Shown: positions 25,817-35,936 of the stretch, piece by piece
Numbering within the stretch: position 1 is the stretch's first letter
Layout: every line of letters starts with the position of its first letter
Assembly: GCA_019749835.1 (NCBI GenBank)
Contig: JAIEPJ010000018.1
Span: forward strand, 1-53,201
Source: Phreatobacter sp.
Lineage (GTDB): Bacteria > Pseudomonadota > Alphaproteobacteria > Rhizobiales > Phreatobacteraceae
Reading direction: 5' to 3'
Length of the DNA: 53,201 nt
Translations under genes and position numbers: made by a program
The notes under the pieces: generated by a model
Databases searched by the model: none
What the model saw: the letters and a program-made list of their open reading frames with translations, nothing else
Told to the model about the DNA's origin: nothing

Positions 25817-26307
25817 TGGCAGAGGCGCTGATCGGCCTCGGCGGCAATGTCGGCGATGTCCGCGCCACGCTCGATCGCGCAGTCGCGGCCTTCTGCGACG
25901 GCGCTGACGTGCGACTCCTCGCCCGCTCTGCCGATTACGAGACGCCGCCCTGGGGCGTCACGGACCAGCCGGCCTTCGTCAATCTCTGCCTCAAGGTCGC
26001 GACGGAATTGTCGCCGCGGGCTCTCCTGGAGCGGGCGCTGGCGGTGGAGGCCTCCCTCGGCCGCGACCGCGCTTCCGGGCGGCGCTGGGGCCCGCGCCCG
26101 GTCGATATCGACATCCTCGCATATGACGATGTGGTCCTCGACGAACCGGACCTGCATCTGCCGCATCCGCGCATGGCGGACCGCGCCTTCGTCCTCGTGC
26201 CGCTGGCCGAAATCGCGCCGGGCTGGGTCGTCGGCGGCCTCAGCGTCGCCGCGCGCGCCGCCCGTATCGACAGCGCGGGCGTCAGCCGCCTGCCGGACCG
26301 CGTCTAG
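25816..26307 (+). CDS. folK: 2-amino-4-hydroxy-6-hydroxymethyldihydropteridine diphosphokinase
   Basis: 163 residues. LIGLGGNVGD at the N-terminus, YETPPWGVTDQPAFVN, and RRWGPRPVDIDILAYDDVVLDEPDLHLPHPRMADRAFVLVPLAEIAP, the signature of HPPK with the two metal-binding aspartates in VDIDIL. (The segment is described in parts: RWGPRPVDIDIL about 89-100, HPRM about 115.) It transfers diphosphate from ATP to the pterin, the step before FolP. Last gene of folP-folB-folK; its end overlaps the convergent methyltransferase gene by four bases. Confidence 0.96.
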   Translation: MAEALIGLGGNVGDVRATLDRAVAAFCDGADVRLLARSADYETPPWGVTDQPAFVNLCLKVATELSPRALLERALAVEASLGRDRASGRRWGPRPVDIDILAYDDVVLDEPDLHLPHPRMADRAFVLVPLAEIAPGWVVGGLSVAARAARIDSAGVSRLPDRV

Positions 26308-27089
26308 GCGAAGCTCACACGCGCGCGCCCCTGGGGGCTGACCCGGATATGCGCCGCTGCCAGCATCTGCGGCATGACCTCGACGAAGGAGATGTCGGTG
26401 GCGTCGAGCGCCGCATCGAGCGCCCTCACCATGGCAGATCCACGGCGGGCGATGAGGAGGTCGCTCATGTCGGTGCTGGTCAGCGCGACGGGCACGAAGT
26501 CCGCACGCTTCATGAAATTGCCGACCGCTTCGAGCACGCCGAGATTCTGGTTCATGCCCTTCTGGCTGTGGCAGCAGTCGTTCAGCATCATGACGCCGTC
26601 CGCGGCCAAGAGGTGCTGGTAGTAGAGGAGGTCGCGCAGCACATATTCATACTGGTGATTGGCGTCGACATAGATGAAGTCGAAGGCGCCGTCGCCGTGC
26701 CGGTCGCGGATGCGTGCGAAGGCCGAGACCGTGTCATCGCGGATGATCTCGACGTCCCCGCGACCCTCGAAGCGCTGGCAGGCGACCTCATAGGTGCGGG
26801 CGAAGGTCGCCTGGTCCGAGAGGCTGCCGCCGAAATAGCGCTCGAAGGCGGTCAGCGGAAGAAGCCAGGGCGGCAGTTTGTCGAAGTGCGAATAGGTCGC
26901 CAGCGCCTCGGCGCTCCAGGCGTCGACCAGCACGGCGTGGCGCGTGCCGAGCACCTCCATGAGCCGCGTGGCATTGTCGCCCTTGTGGACGCCGAGTTCG
27001 ATCATGGCCGGCCGGCGGCCAAGCGTTGCGAAGGCCCCGGCGACGACGTCGTAGAGGCGGGCGCGGGGGCAGTCGACGACCTTCATCAT
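26304..27089 (-). CDS. Class I SAM-dependent methyltransferase (Methyltransf_24-like)
   Basis: 261 residues. SAM-binding strand MIELGVHKGDNATRLMEVL (29-47), acidic strand-2 end VLVDAWSAEAL, and FDFIYVDANHQYEYVLRDLLYY, the pattern of the Methyltransf_24/cephalosporin-hydroxylase-like group in which D-A-N-H binds substrate or metal. Substrate unknown. Its ATG at 27089 overlaps the TGA of the nucleotidyltransferase gene by four bases (ATGA), so both are coupled and probably act on the same activated sugar or glycan. Confidence 0.85.
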   Translation of the reverse strand: MMKVVDCPRARLYDVVAGAFATLGRRPAMIELGVHKGDNATRLMEVLGTRHAVLVDAWSAEALATYSHFDKLPPWLLPLTAFERYFGGSLSDQATFARTYEVACQRFEGRGDVEIIRDDTVSAFARIRDRHGDGAFDFIYVDANHQYEYVLRDLLYYQHLLAADGVMMLNDCCHSQKGMNQNLGVLEAVGNFMKRADFVPVALTSTDMSDLLIARRGSAMVRALDAALDATDISFVEVMPQMLAAAHIRVSPQGRARVSFA

Positions 27090-27892
27090 GCGCTCCCCTG
27101 CGCCGCGGCGGCATGGGCCGTGGCCGGACGAATCCAGGGCGCCTCGCCGCTGTCCCACAGGCCCTCGAGCAGCTTCAGCGCCCGCAGCGTGTCAGCGGCG
27201 AGCCAGAAGCCCTCGTGCCGGTAGGCGCCCAGGCGGCGCTCGTTGGCCAGGGTCTCGAACAGGCCGTTGAGCGTCGCGCCGCGGGCGGCGAGGGCCGGAT
27301 GATCGAAGACGGCGGGATCGAAGACGGCAAAGCCGCCATTGATCCATCCCTCGCCGATCTGCGGCTTTTCGACGAAGCCTGCGACCTTGTCCCCGTCGAA
27401 GCGGATGCCGCCGAAGCGGGAGGGTGGCCGGACGGCGGTGACGGTGACCAGATGGCCGCGGCGCCGATGCTGGTCCACCACAGCATGGACGTCGACGTCG
27501 GAGACGCTGTCGCCATAGGTCACGATGAACGGCTCGCGACCGAGCAGGTCACGCAGGCGCATCACGCGCTCACCCGTCTCCGTGTGCAGGCCGGTATCGA
27601 CGATGCGCACCCGCCAGTGATCGTCCGCGCCTCCGGTGCGGGCGATCTCGCGGCGACCAGCATCGATGGCGATGTCGCCGGCCGTGTCCACCTCGTCGAG
27701 GAAGAAGCGCTTGATCTTCTCGCCCTGCTGTCCCGCCGCGACGACGAAATCGTCGAAGCCCTGCAGGCAGAAGGACCGCATGATGTGCCAGAGGATCGGG
27801 CGGCCGCCGATGTCGAGCATCGGCTTCGGCGCCAGGTCCCCGTCGGCCGACATGCGCGTGCCGCCGCCACCGGCCAGGATCACGACCTTCAT
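27086..27892 (-). CDS. Sugar-1-phosphate nucleotidyltransferase, RfbF-like (glucose-1-phosphate cytidylyltransferase type)
   Basis: 268 residues. N-terminal nucleotidyltransferase fold: MKVVILAGGGGTRM, PKPMLDIGGRPILWHIMRSF, the activation lysine in KPM, then FIVTYGDSVSDVDVHAVVDQH with the metal-site YGD, VEKPQIGEGWINGGF and EGFWLAADTLRALKLLE. The VDTG, YGDSVSDVD and F-W-x-x-x-DT features match glucose-1-phosphate cytidylyltransferases (CDP-glucose). The usual GGFGTRLSEET loop is altered to GGGGTRMSADG, so the nucleotide may differ. ATG 27892 begins a two-gene unit with the methyltransferase; the divergent mutA start is 163 bases away. Confidence 0.88.
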   Translation of the reverse strand: MKVVILAGGGGTRMSADGDLAPKPMLDIGGRPILWHIMRSFCLQGFDDFVVAAGQQGEKIKRFFLDEVDTAGDIAIDAGRREIARTGGADDHWRVRIVDTGLHTETGERVMRLRDLLGREPFIVTYGDSVSDVDVHAVVDQHRRRGHLVTVTAVRPPSRFGGIRFDGDKVAGFVEKPQIGEGWINGGFAVFDPAVFDHPALAARGATLNGLFETLANERRLGAYRHEGFWLAADTLRALKLLEGLWDSGEAPWIRPATAHAAAAQGSA

Positions 27893-28055
27893 GCAAACCC
27901 CGCTCGCGCCTGTTGGTTCGCCTGCAGTTCTGCGGCGATCATGGTTAAAGCCGGGTAAAGGCGCCGCGCCGGAACGGGCTTTGCGGTCAGGCTTGCGGGT
28001 CGCTCCGCCCAAAGGACGCCTTCCAGCCGGCGCGCCTTCGTGGCATCGAAGCACC

Positions 28056-30041
28056 ATGACGACAGCACCGACCCCGCCCGCCGCCCCGCTCGCGCTCGCC
28101 GCCGAATTTCCGCTCGCCACCGAGGCGCAGTGGCGCGCTGCCGTCGACGCGGTGCTCAAGGGCAAGCCCTTCGACAAGGTCCTGGTCGGCCGCACCGCCG
28201 ACGGCATCGACGTTCAGCCGCTCTATCCGCGCAAGGCCGGCGCGGCGCCCCTCGCCGGACGCGCGCCGGGCATCCCCTGGACCATTGCCCAGCGTGCCGA
28301 CCATCCCGATCCCGCCGTTGCCAACGGGCAGGCGCTGGAAGACCTCGCGGGCGGCGCCTCCGGCCTCGTCGTGGTGACGCGTGGCGCCATCGGCGACAGG
28401 CGCGGCGATGCCATGGTGATCGACGGCCTCGCCGATCTGGATGCACTGCTCGCCGGCGTGATGATCGACCTCATTCCCCTCAGGATCGATGCGGGAACCT
28501 CGGCGGGCCATGTCGCGGCGATGATCGCTGCGAAGGTGGAGCGCGACGGGCGCGACCCGAAGACCCTGTCCATTGCCTTCGGCATCGATCCGATCGGCGC
28601 CTTCGCCCGCCGCGGCACGCTGGAGAGCTGGGAGGGCGCCGCCGCCAAGGCGAGCGATGCCGTCCTCGGCCTGCGCGCCCGCGGCTTTGCCGGCACGCAA
28701 CTGGTGGCCGACGGCCGCGTCATCCACGATGCCGGGGGGGCTGAGGCCCAGGAACTCGCCTATGTCCTCGGCACCGCCGTCCAGTACTGGCGCATGCTGG
28801 AGGCGGCCGGACTGCCGCCCGCCGAAGCCCTGCAGGCCATCTCCGTCGTTCTGTCCGCCGATGCCGACCAGTTCCTCTCCACCGCCAAGATGCGCGCCAT
28901 GCGCAAGCTCTGGGCGCGGCTGGAGACGGCCTCCGGGCTGGCCCCCTCCCATCTCGACCTCCATGCCGAAACGGCCTGGCGCATGGTGACCAAGGTCGAT
29001 CCGGCGGTGAACTGGCTACGCACGACAACGGCGGTCTTTGCCGCGGGCATCGGCGGTGCCGATCATGTCATGGTCGAACCCTGGACGGCCGCCATCGGCC
29101 TGCCGGACGGTTTCGCCCGCCGCATCGCCCGCAACACCCAGCTCATCCTCATCGAGGAGTCCAATCTGCATCGCGTTGCCGACGCCGCGGCCGGCGCCGG
29201 CGGGATCGAGGCGCTGACGGACGAACTCTGCCAGCGCGCCTGGGCCCTGTTCCAGGACTGGGAGAAGGCCGGCGGCACCGTCGCGGCGCTCTCTGCGGGC
29301 CGCATCCAGGCGGCGGTCGGAGAAGTTCGGACCGCGCGGGCCGCTGCGATCGCGAAAAGGCGCGAGCCGCTCACCGGCGCGTCCGAATTCCCGAACGTGA
29401 ACGAAGCCGTGCCGGAGGTCCTGAGCCCGCCGGCGCGCGAGACGCGGCGCGGTGCCGCCCCTATCGACCTTCCCGAGGCCGGCCGCGGCGAGCGCTTCGC
29501 GGCGCAGGTCAGGGCCTTCGCCGGCGGGGCCATCCGCGCGGCGCTGTCGCGGGCGAAGAGTGACACGGTCTTCGTCGACCCTATGGCGCCGATCCGCCTC
29601 GCAGCGCCCTTCGAGGTCCTGCGCGCCCACCTCGATGCCATCGCCGCGGAAACCGGCATGCGGCCGAAGGTCTTCCTCGCGGTCATCGGGCCCGTCGCCG
29701 CCTTCACGGCCCGCGCCGCCTTCGCCCGCAACCTCTTCGAGGCCGGCGGCTTCGACGCGCCGATCCCCGAGCCTTTCGCCGACCATGCCGCGCTCGTCGC
29801 CGCCTTCCGGGCGAGCGGCGCAGTGATCGCCTGCCTGTGCTCGACCGACGAGCTCTATGCGAGCCAGGCGGCCCACGTCGCCGAGGCGCTGAAGGCCGCG
29901 GGCGCGCAGCAGCTCTGGCTGGCTGGCCGTCCTGGCGACCTTGAGGACACGCTCAAGGCGTCGGGCGTTGACGGTTTCATCTTCGCCGGAGGCGATGTGC
30001 TAGACTTCCTGAACCGCGCCCATGCGGCGCTGGATGCGTGA
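28056..30041 (+). CDS. mutA: Methylmalonyl-CoA mutase small (beta) subunit
   Basis: 661 residues. The barrel domain resembles the large subunit ([54 protein letters not shown]). The C-terminal B12-like domain lacks DxHxxG, as expected for the non-catalytic subunit of the heterodimeric mutase. With MutB it converts (R)-methylmalonyl-CoA and succinyl-CoA in propionate metabolism. ATG 28056 fits the beginning of homologues. The stop lies 10 bases before the MutB start, so they form one operon; the upstream 163-base region is shared with the divergent nucleotidyltransferase gene. Confidence 0.93.
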   Translation: MTTAPTPPAAPLALAAEFPLATEAQWRAAVDAVLKGKPFDKVLVGRTADGIDVQPLYPRKAGAAPLAGRAPGIPWTIAQRADHPDPAVANGQALEDLAGGASGLVVVTRGAIGDRRGDAMVIDGLADLDALLAGVMIDLIPLRIDAGTSAGHVAAMIAAKVERDGRDPKTLSIAFGIDPIGAFARRGTLESWEGAAAKASDAVLGLRARGFAGTQLVADGRVIHDAGGAEAQELAYVLGTAVQYWRMLEAAGLPPAEALQAISVVLSADADQFLSTAKMRAMRKLWARLETASGLAPSHLDLHAETAWRMVTKVDPAVNWLRTTTAVFAAGIGGADHVMVEPWTAAIGLPDGFARRIARNTQLILIEESNLHRVADAAAGAGGIEALTDELCQRAWALFQDWEKAGGTVAALSAGRIQAAVGEVRTARAAAIAKRREPLTGASEFPNVNEAVPEVLSPPARETRRGAAPIDLPEAGRGERFAAQVRAFAGGAIRAALSRAKSDTVFVDPMAPIRLAAPFEVLRAHLDAIAAETGMRPKVFLAVIGPVAAFTARAAFARNLFEAGGFDAPIPEPFADHAALVAAFRASGAVIACLCSTDELYASQAAHVAEALKAAGAQQLWLAGRPGDLEDTLKASGVDGFIFAGGDVLDFLNRAHAALDA

Positions 30042-30051
30042 GGAGACGGCC

Positions 30052-32199
30052 ATGACCCGCATCCCCGACTTCACCACCATCGGCTTTGCCGAGGACGCGC
30101 CCGTCGCGAGCGGCGGCGCCATCTGGCTGACGCCGGAGGAGATCGCGGTGCGCCCGGTCCATACCGAGGCCGACCTCGCCGGCATCGACTTCCTCGACAC
30201 CTGGCCGGGCATTAAGCCGTTCCTTCGTGGCCCCTATCCCACCATGTATGTCAACCAGCCCTGGACCATCCGGCAATATGCCGGCTTCTCCACGGCCGAG
30301 GATTCCAACGCCTTCTACCGTCGCAATCTCGCCGCCGGCCAGAAGGGCCTGTCGGTCGCCTTCGACCTCGCCACCCATCGCGGCTATGACTCGGATCATC
30401 CCCGCGTCTCCGGCGATGTCGGCATGGCGGGCGTCGCCATCGATTCCATCTACGACATGCGCACGCTGTTCTCCGGCATCCCGCTGGACCAGATGAGCGT
30501 CTCCATGACCATGAACGGCGCCGTGCTGCCGATCCTGGCGCTCTACATCGCCGCTGCGGAAGAGCAGGGCGTGCCGCCGTCCAAGCTCTCCGGGACCATC
30601 CAGAACGACATCCTCAAGGAGTTCATGGTCCGCAACACCTATATCTATCCGCCGAAGCCATCGATGCGGATCATCTCCGACATCTTCGCCCACACGGCGA
30701 AGGAGATGCCGAAATACAATTCCATCTCGATCTCCGGCTATCATATGCAGGAGGCCGGGGCGACGCAGGACCTCGAGCTCGCCTACACCCTGGCCGACGG
30801 CGTCGAGTATATCCGCGCCGGCATCGCCGCCGGCATGACGGTGGACCAGTTCGCGCCGCGCCTGTCCTTCTTCTGGGCCATCGGCATGAACTTCTTCATG
30901 GAGGTGGCGAAGCTGCGCGCCGCCCGCCTCCTCTGGGCCAAGCTCGTCAGGCAGTTCGACCCGCAGAGCGACAAGTCGCTGGCCCTGCGCACCCACAGCC
31001 AGACCTCCGGCTGGTCGCTGACCGCGCAGGACGTGTTCAACAACGTCGTGCGCACCCAGATCGAGGCCATGGCGGCGACGCAGGGCCATACCCAGTCGCT
31101 GCACACCAACGCGCTCGACGAGGCGCTGGCCCTGCCGACCGACTTCTCCGCCCGCATCGCCCGCAACACCCAGCTCTTCCTGCAGCAGGAGAGTGGCACG
31201 ACGCGCATCATCGATCCCTGGGGCGGCTCGCTCTATGTCGAGCGCCTGACCGCCGACCTCGCCGCCAAGGCGTGGGAGCATATCCAGGAGGTCGAGGCCC
31301 TCGGCGGCATGGCGAAAGCCATCGATGCCGGCATCCCCAAGCTGCGCATCGAGGAGGCCGCCGCCAAGACCCAGGCCCGCATCGATTCCGGCGTGCAGTC
31401 GGTCATCGGCGTCAACAAGTTCCGCCCCGACGGCGAGAAGCCCATCGACGTGCTGAAGGTCGACAACTCCGCCGTGCGCGCCTCGCAGATCGACAAGCTC
31501 AAGCGCCTGCGCGCCGAGCGCAACCCCGCCGAGGTCCAGGCGGCGCTCGATGCGCTGACCGCCGGCGCCGCGAGCAACGGCAATCTCCTGGCCCTCGCCA
31601 TCAATGCCGCCCGGGCCAAGGCGACGGTCGGCGAGATGTCGGACGCGATGGAGAAGGTGTTCGGCCGCCACAAGGCCGAGATCAAGGCCATTTCCGGCGT
31701 CTACAAGCGCGAGGTCGGCGCCATGAACGAGAACGTGTCGAAGGTCCAGGCGCTGGTCGAGGCCTTCGCCGAGAACGAGGGCCGCCGGCCCCGCATCCTC
31801 GTCGCCAAGGTCGGCCAGGACGGCCATGACCGCGGCCAGAAGGTCATCGCCTCCGCCTTCGCCGATCTCGGCTTCGACGTCGACATCGGACCGCTCTTCG
31901 CCACCCCGGCGGAAGCCGCCAAGCAGGCCATCGAGAACGACGTCCACTGCGTCGGTGTCTCCTCGCTCGCCGCCGGCCACCTGACCCTGGTGCCGGAGCT
32001 GCGGGCAGAACTCGAGAAGCAAGGCCGCGACGACATCATGATCGTCGTCGGCGGCGTCATCCCGCCGCAGGACTTCGACGCGCTCTACGCCGCCGGCGCC
32101 TCCTCCATCTTCCCGCCGGGAACGCCCATCGCCGATGCGGCCATCGACCTGATGGACAAGCTCAACGCCAAGCTTGGCTACGTCCAGGCGGCGGAGTAG
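30052..32199 (+). CDS. mutB: Methylmalonyl-CoA mutase large (alpha) subunit
   Basis: 715 residues, full length. Substrate-barrel residues appear in [35 protein letters not shown] (roughly residues 62-95), [17 protein letters not shown] and [13 protein letters not shown]. The C-terminal adenosylcobalamin domain has D590-G-H592-D-R-G595 in [10 protein letters not shown] (H592 is the lower axial ligand) and GVSSLAAGH. It catalyses the radical 1,2-rearrangement of methylmalonyl-CoA. AGGAG stands six bases before ATG 30052, which decides against the in-frame ATG at 30022. Its chaperone MeaB is encoded 6 kb downstream on the same strand. Confidence 0.97.
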   Translation: MTRIPDFTTIGFAEDAPVASGGAIWLTPEEIAVRPVHTEADLAGIDFLDTWPGIKPFLRGPYPTMYVNQPWTIRQYAGFSTAEDSNAFYRRNLAAGQKGLSVAFDLATHRGYDSDHPRVSGDVGMAGVAIDSIYDMRTLFSGIPLDQMSVSMTMNGAVLPILALYIAAAEEQGVPPSKLSGTIQNDILKEFMVRNTYIYPPKPSMRIISDIFAHTAKEMPKYNSISISGYHMQEAGATQDLELAYTLADGVEYIRAGIAAGMTVDQFAPRLSFFWAIGMNFFMEVAKLRAARLLWAKLVRQFDPQSDKSLALRTHSQTSGWSLTAQDVFNNVVRTQIEAMAATQGHTQSLHTNALDEALALPTDFSARIARNTQLFLQQESGTTRIIDPWGGSLYVERLTADLAAKAWEHIQEVEALGGMAKAIDAGIPKLRIEEAAAKTQARIDSGVQSVIGVNKFRPDGEKPIDVLKVDNSAVRASQIDKLKRLRAERNPAEVQAALDALTAGAASNGNLLALAINAARAKATVGEMSDAMEKVFGRHKAEIKAISGVYKREVGAMNENVSKVQALVEAFAENEGRRPRILVAKVGQDGHDRGQKVIASAFADLGFDVDIGPLFATPAEAAKQAIENDVHCVGVSSLAAGHLTLVPELRAELEKQGRDDIMIVVGGVIPPQDFDALYAAGASSIFPPGTPIADAAIDLMDKLNAKLGYVQAAE

Positions 32200-32355
32200 G
32201 CCGGGCCGTCAAAAGGGCCGCGGCCGCAACCCTCCCTTGCCGCCGCAAATTCGGTCAATCGAAACGGTTGAACTGGCAGCCGTTCCAGTGCAGCTTTCCC
32301 TGATCACAGAAAAGGTCCGGATCAACCGGCCTCATCCGATCTCGGGAGGATCACC

Positions 32356-33345
32356 ATGACTGATTTGACGCGCCGCCACCTCATGGTCACCGCCGCTGGC
32401 GTTGGCCTCGCATCTCAGCTCGCCGCGCCGGCCATCGCCCAGACCTTTCCGGTCCGTCCCATCACGCTCGTCGTGCCCTGGGGCGCCGGTGGCGGCACCG
32501 ACGCCACGGCCCGCATCGTCGGCTCGCTGATGGAGAAGGAATTCGGCCAGCCGGTGAACGTCGTCAACCGCACAGGCGGTTCGGGCGTCGTTGGCCATTC
32601 GGCCATCGCGACCGGTGCTGCCGACGGCTACACGATCGGCATGATCACGGTGGAAATCACCATGATGCACTGGCAGGGCCTGACCCAGCTCAACCCCGAC
32701 AGCTACACGCCCCTGGCCCTGATGAACGAGGACCCGCCGGGCGTGCAGGTCTCCGCCTCCAGCCCCTATGCCGACCTCAAAGCCCTTGCCGACGCGATCC
32801 GGGCGAACCCTGGCAAGCTCAAGGCCTCCGGCACCGGCCAGGGCGGCATCTGGCATCTGGCCCTTGTCGGCTGGCTCGGCGCCATGGGCCTGCCGCCGAG
32901 CGCCGTGCCGTGGGTGCCCTCGAACGGCGCCGCACCGGCCATGCAGGATCTCGCCGCTGGTGGCATCGACATCGTCACCTGCTCGGTCCCCGAGGCCAAG
33001 GCCATGCTCGACGCCGGCCGCGCCAAGTCGCTCGCCATCATGGCCTCAGCGCGCAACCCGCAGTTCCCGAATGTGCCGACGCTGAAAGAGGCCATGGGCG
33101 TGGACTACACGGTCGGCGCCTGGCGTGGAATCGCCGCGCCCAAGGGCCTCCCGGCTCCGATCGCCGAGCGCTACACGAGCGTGCTGAAGAAGATCAACGA
33201 GTCCAAGGAGTTCACCGACTTCATGGCGGCTCGCGGATTCGGCGTGAAATGGGCTGACGGCGCCGGCTTCGCCAAGTTCATGGCTGAAGGCAATGCCTCC
33301 ATGGGCGTCGCCATGAAGGCTGCCGGTCTCGCCCGGTCGGCCTGA
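32356..33345 (+). CDS. tctC: Tripartite tricarboxylate transporter substrate-binding protein TctC
   Basis: 329 residues. Signal peptide with a Tat-like TRRHLMVTAAG n-region and AIAQ cleavage site, then the Bug/TctC fold: TFPVRPITLVVPWGAGGGTDATAR, NRTGGSGVVGHSAIA, and VPSNGAAPAMQDLAAGGIDIV in place of the usual HVPYRG loop. GGGAGG lies about seven bases before the ATG. A dyad ACTGG-N8-CCAGT at 32272-32289 in the leader could be an operator. It heads the complete tctCBA transporter set, directly downstream of mutB (156 bases). Probable ligand a di- or tricarboxylate; a methylmalonate or succinate-like compound is speculative. Confidence 0.94.
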   Translation: MTDLTRRHLMVTAAGVGLASQLAAPAIAQTFPVRPITLVVPWGAGGGTDATARIVGSLMEKEFGQPVNVVNRTGGSGVVGHSAIATGAADGYTIGMITVEITMMHWQGLTQLNPDSYTPLALMNEDPPGVQVSASSPYADLKALADAIRANPGKLKASGTGQGGIWHLALVGWLGAMGLPPSAVPWVPSNGAAPAMQDLAAGGIDIVTCSVPEAKAMLDAGRAKSLAIMASARNPQFPNVPTLKEAMGVDYTVGAWRGIAAPKGLPAPIAERYTSVLKKINESKEFTDFMAARGFGVKWADGAGFAKFMAEGNASMGVAMKAAGLARSA

Positions 33346-33408
33346 TTCGTCCTGCGGAGCGGTCCCTGCCGGGGCTGCTCCGACCATTTCTGCGGCGAGG
33401 GTATCCCC

Positions 33409-33882
33409 GTGCGGTTCAACGATCTCGTCAGCGGGGCGATCCTCATCGCCGTCGCTCTCATCGTCATCGTCCTGACGCTGAACTTCCCGGCTTTTCCCGG
33501 CCAGAACTATGGACCGGCCGTCTTTCCGCGCCTGCTGGCAGGGCTCCTCATGCTCTGCGGCCTGGTGATGGGGATCCGCGGCTTCGCCGCCTGGCGGGCC
33601 GGCGAGCCGCTGGCCGAAGTGCCGTCCTGGGCACGTGATCCCGCCAATATCGTCTCCGCCCTGCTCGTCCTCGCCGCGGCTCTCGCCTATATCTTTGTTC
33701 TCGACGCGGTCGGCTTCGTGCCGCTGACCCTCGTCGTCCTTCTCGTCCTCTTCCTCTGGTTCAAGGTCCGCGTGCCGGTCGCCGTCGTCACCGCGCTGGT
33801 CGCGGCCTTCGGCATCAACTGGTTCTTTGCAAGCTTGATGCGCGTGCCTCTGCCGCGCGGCCTGATGGACTGGATCCTGTGA
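33409..33882 (+). CDS. tctB: Tripartite tricarboxylate transporter small membrane subunit TctB
   Basis: 157 residues with four predicted membrane helices (about 7-26, 41-60, 79-100, 104-145 as two), and the family pattern NYGPAVFPRLLAGLLMLCGLVMG. It starts with GTG at 33409, preceded by GCGAGG. Small subunits of this type sit beside TctA in the inner membrane. The gap to tctC is 63 bases and to tctA 10 bases, in line with one operon. Confidence 0.93.
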   Translation: MRFNDLVSGAILIAVALIVIVLTLNFPAFPGQNYGPAVFPRLLAGLLMLCGLVMGIRGFAAWRAGEPLAEVPSWARDPANIVSALLVLAAALAYIFVLDAVGFVPLTLVVLLVLFLWFKVRVPVAVVTALVAAFGINWFFASLMRVPLPRGLMDWIL

Positions 33883-33892
33883 GGAGCGCCCG

Positions 33893-35395
33893 ATGACCGT
33901 CGATATCCTCTTTCAGGCCTTCGCCCTCGTCTTCCGCTGGGATGTCATTCTCATCATCCTGGCCTCCGGCTTGTTCGGCATGTTCGTCGGAGCCATGCCG
34001 GGCCTCACCGCTACCATGGCGACGGCCCTGCTGATCCCGGTCACCTTCTTCATGGACCCAGTGCCGGCGCTGGGCGCCATCGTCACCGCCACCGCCATGG
34101 CGATCTTCGCCGGCGACATTCCCGCCGCCATGCTGCGCATGCCCGGGACTCCCGCATCCGCCGCCTATACGGACGAGAGCTACCTGATGGGCCGGAAGGG
34201 GCAGCTCGACCTCAACCTCGGCACCAATCTCGTCACGTCGGTTCTCGGCGGTCTCATCGGCGTCGCCATTCTGGTCCTCGCCGCGCCCGCCCTCGCCGAA
34301 TTCGCGCTCGCCTTCTCGAGCTTCGAATATTTCTGGCTCGCTGCCCTCGGGCTCACCTGCGCGGTGTTCCTCGCCACCAACGATCCGCTGAAAGGCTTCG
34401 CCTCGCTCTTCCTCGGCCTCGGCCTCGGCACCATCGGCATCGACCCGGCGGCTGGCTTTCCCCGCTTCACCTTCGGCTCGGTGGAACTGATGCAGGGCGT
34501 CAGCTTCATCCCGGCGATGATCGGCATGTTCGCCATTTCCGAACTGCTGCGCGGCGTCACCAGCATGCAGGGCTCCGGCGAGGTGGTGCTCCAGCAGGTC
34601 GGCAACGTCTTCAAGGGCGTCGGCGGGGTGCTGCGCCGCTACTGGGTCAATTTCCTGCGCGGCTCGGGGATCGGAGTCGTCATCGGCGCGCTGCCGGGGG
34701 CGGGGGCCGACATCGCCGCCTGGATCTCCTACGCCGTCTCCAAGCGCTTCTCGAAGGAGCCCGAGAAATTCGGCACCGGCCATGTCGAGGGCATCGTCGA
34801 TGCCGGCGCCGCCAACAATTCGGCCCTCGCCGCCGCCTGGATTCCCGCCCTGGTCTTCGGCATTCCCGGCGATTCCATCACCGCCATCGTCATCGGCGTC
34901 CTCTACATGAAGGGCATGAATCCGGGTCCCACCGTGTTCCTGCAGAACCCGCAGCTCATCTACGCGGTGTTCATGATCTTCGTCCTCGCCAACCTCCTGA
35001 TGCTCCCGCTCGGCTGGGCCATCATCAAGTCGGCGAAACAGGTGCTGCGCGTGCCGAAGAACATCCTGCTGCCGATGATCCTGATCTTCTGCGTCGTCGG
35101 CTCCTATGCGATGACCAATTCGGTCTACGGCATCATCATCATGCTCGTCCTCGGCATCTTCGCCTTCATGCTGGAGGAGAACGGCTTTCCCATCGCGCCG
35201 ATCATCCTCGGCCTGGTTCTCGGCGAGATGTTCGAGCAGAACTTCATCACCTCGATGATCAAGTCCGACGGCTCGTTCCTCGCCTTCTTCGCCCGCCCCA
35301 TCGCCGGCATGCTCGGTGTGGCGACCATCGCCATCTGGCTGATCATGCTCTGGCGCATGGGGCCCTGGTCGAAGGCCAGGCCCGCGGCGGTGTGA
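33893..35395 (+). CDS. tctA: Tripartite tricarboxylate transporter permease TctA
   Basis: 500 residues with about 10-12 membrane helices. Family signatures: GMFVGAMPGLTATMATALLIPVTF at 25-50, GDIPAAMLRMPGTPASAAYT, and the internal-repeat counterpart GALPGAGADIAAWISYAVSKRFS with GIPGDSITAIVIGVLYMKGMNPGP. It is the transport pore of the secondary TTT system, driven by ion gradients. AGGAG stands seven bases before the ATG. Last gene of tctCBA. Confidence 0.96.
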   Translation: MTVDILFQAFALVFRWDVILIILASGLFGMFVGAMPGLTATMATALLIPVTFFMDPVPALGAIVTATAMAIFAGDIPAAMLRMPGTPASAAYTDESYLMGRKGQLDLNLGTNLVTSVLGGLIGVAILVLAAPALAEFALAFSSFEYFWLAALGLTCAVFLATNDPLKGFASLFLGLGLGTIGIDPAAGFPRFTFGSVELMQGVSFIPAMIGMFAISELLRGVTSMQGSGEVVLQQVGNVFKGVGGVLRRYWVNFLRGSGIGVVIGALPGAGADIAAWISYAVSKRFSKEPEKFGTGHVEGIVDAGAANNSALAAAWIPALVFGIPGDSITAIVIGVLYMKGMNPGPTVFLQNPQLIYAVFMIFVLANLLMLPLGWAIIKSAKQVLRVPKNILLPMILIFCVVGSYAMTNSVYGIIIMLVLGIFAFMLEENGFPIAPIILGLVLGEMFEQNFITSMIKSDGSFLAFFARPIAGMLGVATIAIWLIMLWRMGPWSKARPAAV

Positions 35396-35504
35396 CGCCC
35401 GCCGCTGCGGCGAAAGGTGGCTGGTCCGCCGGTCGGAGTCCGCAGGCTTGCCCGGCGGTCGATGATCGGCGACAAACTACCGTCCGATCGGCCCCGACAT
35501 CGCC

Positions 35505-35759
35505 ATGCTGCCCACGCTCAACGTCGTCCTTGACCTCCTCATCGCTGCCGCCGCCTGCCTGTCGGCCTGGTTCTGGTGGATCGCCAGCCGCCAGCGCGTC
35601 CGCCGCATCAGCCGCAACGAGGAACTCGACGCGGCCGACATGAACCGCATCGTCACGACCCTGAACCGGACGCAGATTCTCAATTCCCGCGCGGCACTGT
35701 TCACCGCGCTCGCCGCCCTGATCGCCGCCTTCCGGATCGTCATCGGCGCGCTGTTCTAG
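35505..35759 (+). CDS. Hypothetical small membrane protein (84 aa)
   Basis: Not recognised. Two hydrophobic helices flank a polar middle: about 5-27 (VVLDLLIAAAACLSAWFWWIA) and 64-82 (ALFTALAALIAAFRIVIGAL). The middle segment is basic then acidic (RQRVRRISRNEELDAADMNRIV). It lies between tctA and the DUF1476-like gene on the same strand. No convincing Shine-Dalgarno. Codon use matches neighbours and the membrane pattern is coherent, so it is probably real. Confidence 0.65.
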   Translation: MLPTLNVVLDLLIAAAACLSAWFWWIASRQRVRRISRNEELDAADMNRIVTTLNRTQILNSRAALFTALAALIAAFRIVIGALF

Positions 35760-35936
35760 CCGCTGGCCGCGCCATCGGCCGCCTGCGCCAGCTTGTCGCG
35801 CGCCCTTGTCCAGGCACGGCAAATCCCTATTTCCGACCGGTCCCGTGGTCCGGGCCCCTCTGGCGAGCGCCCGGCCGGCGCTCTCGCGATGTCGGACCGT
35901 TCATCGACATCGTATGCCGGCCAGGAGGACTGCCCG

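Noticed and set aside
29977-32022. 681-codon minus-strand frame opposite mutB
   Set aside because: Antisense to methylmalonyl-CoA mutase along its whole length; no recognisable domain.
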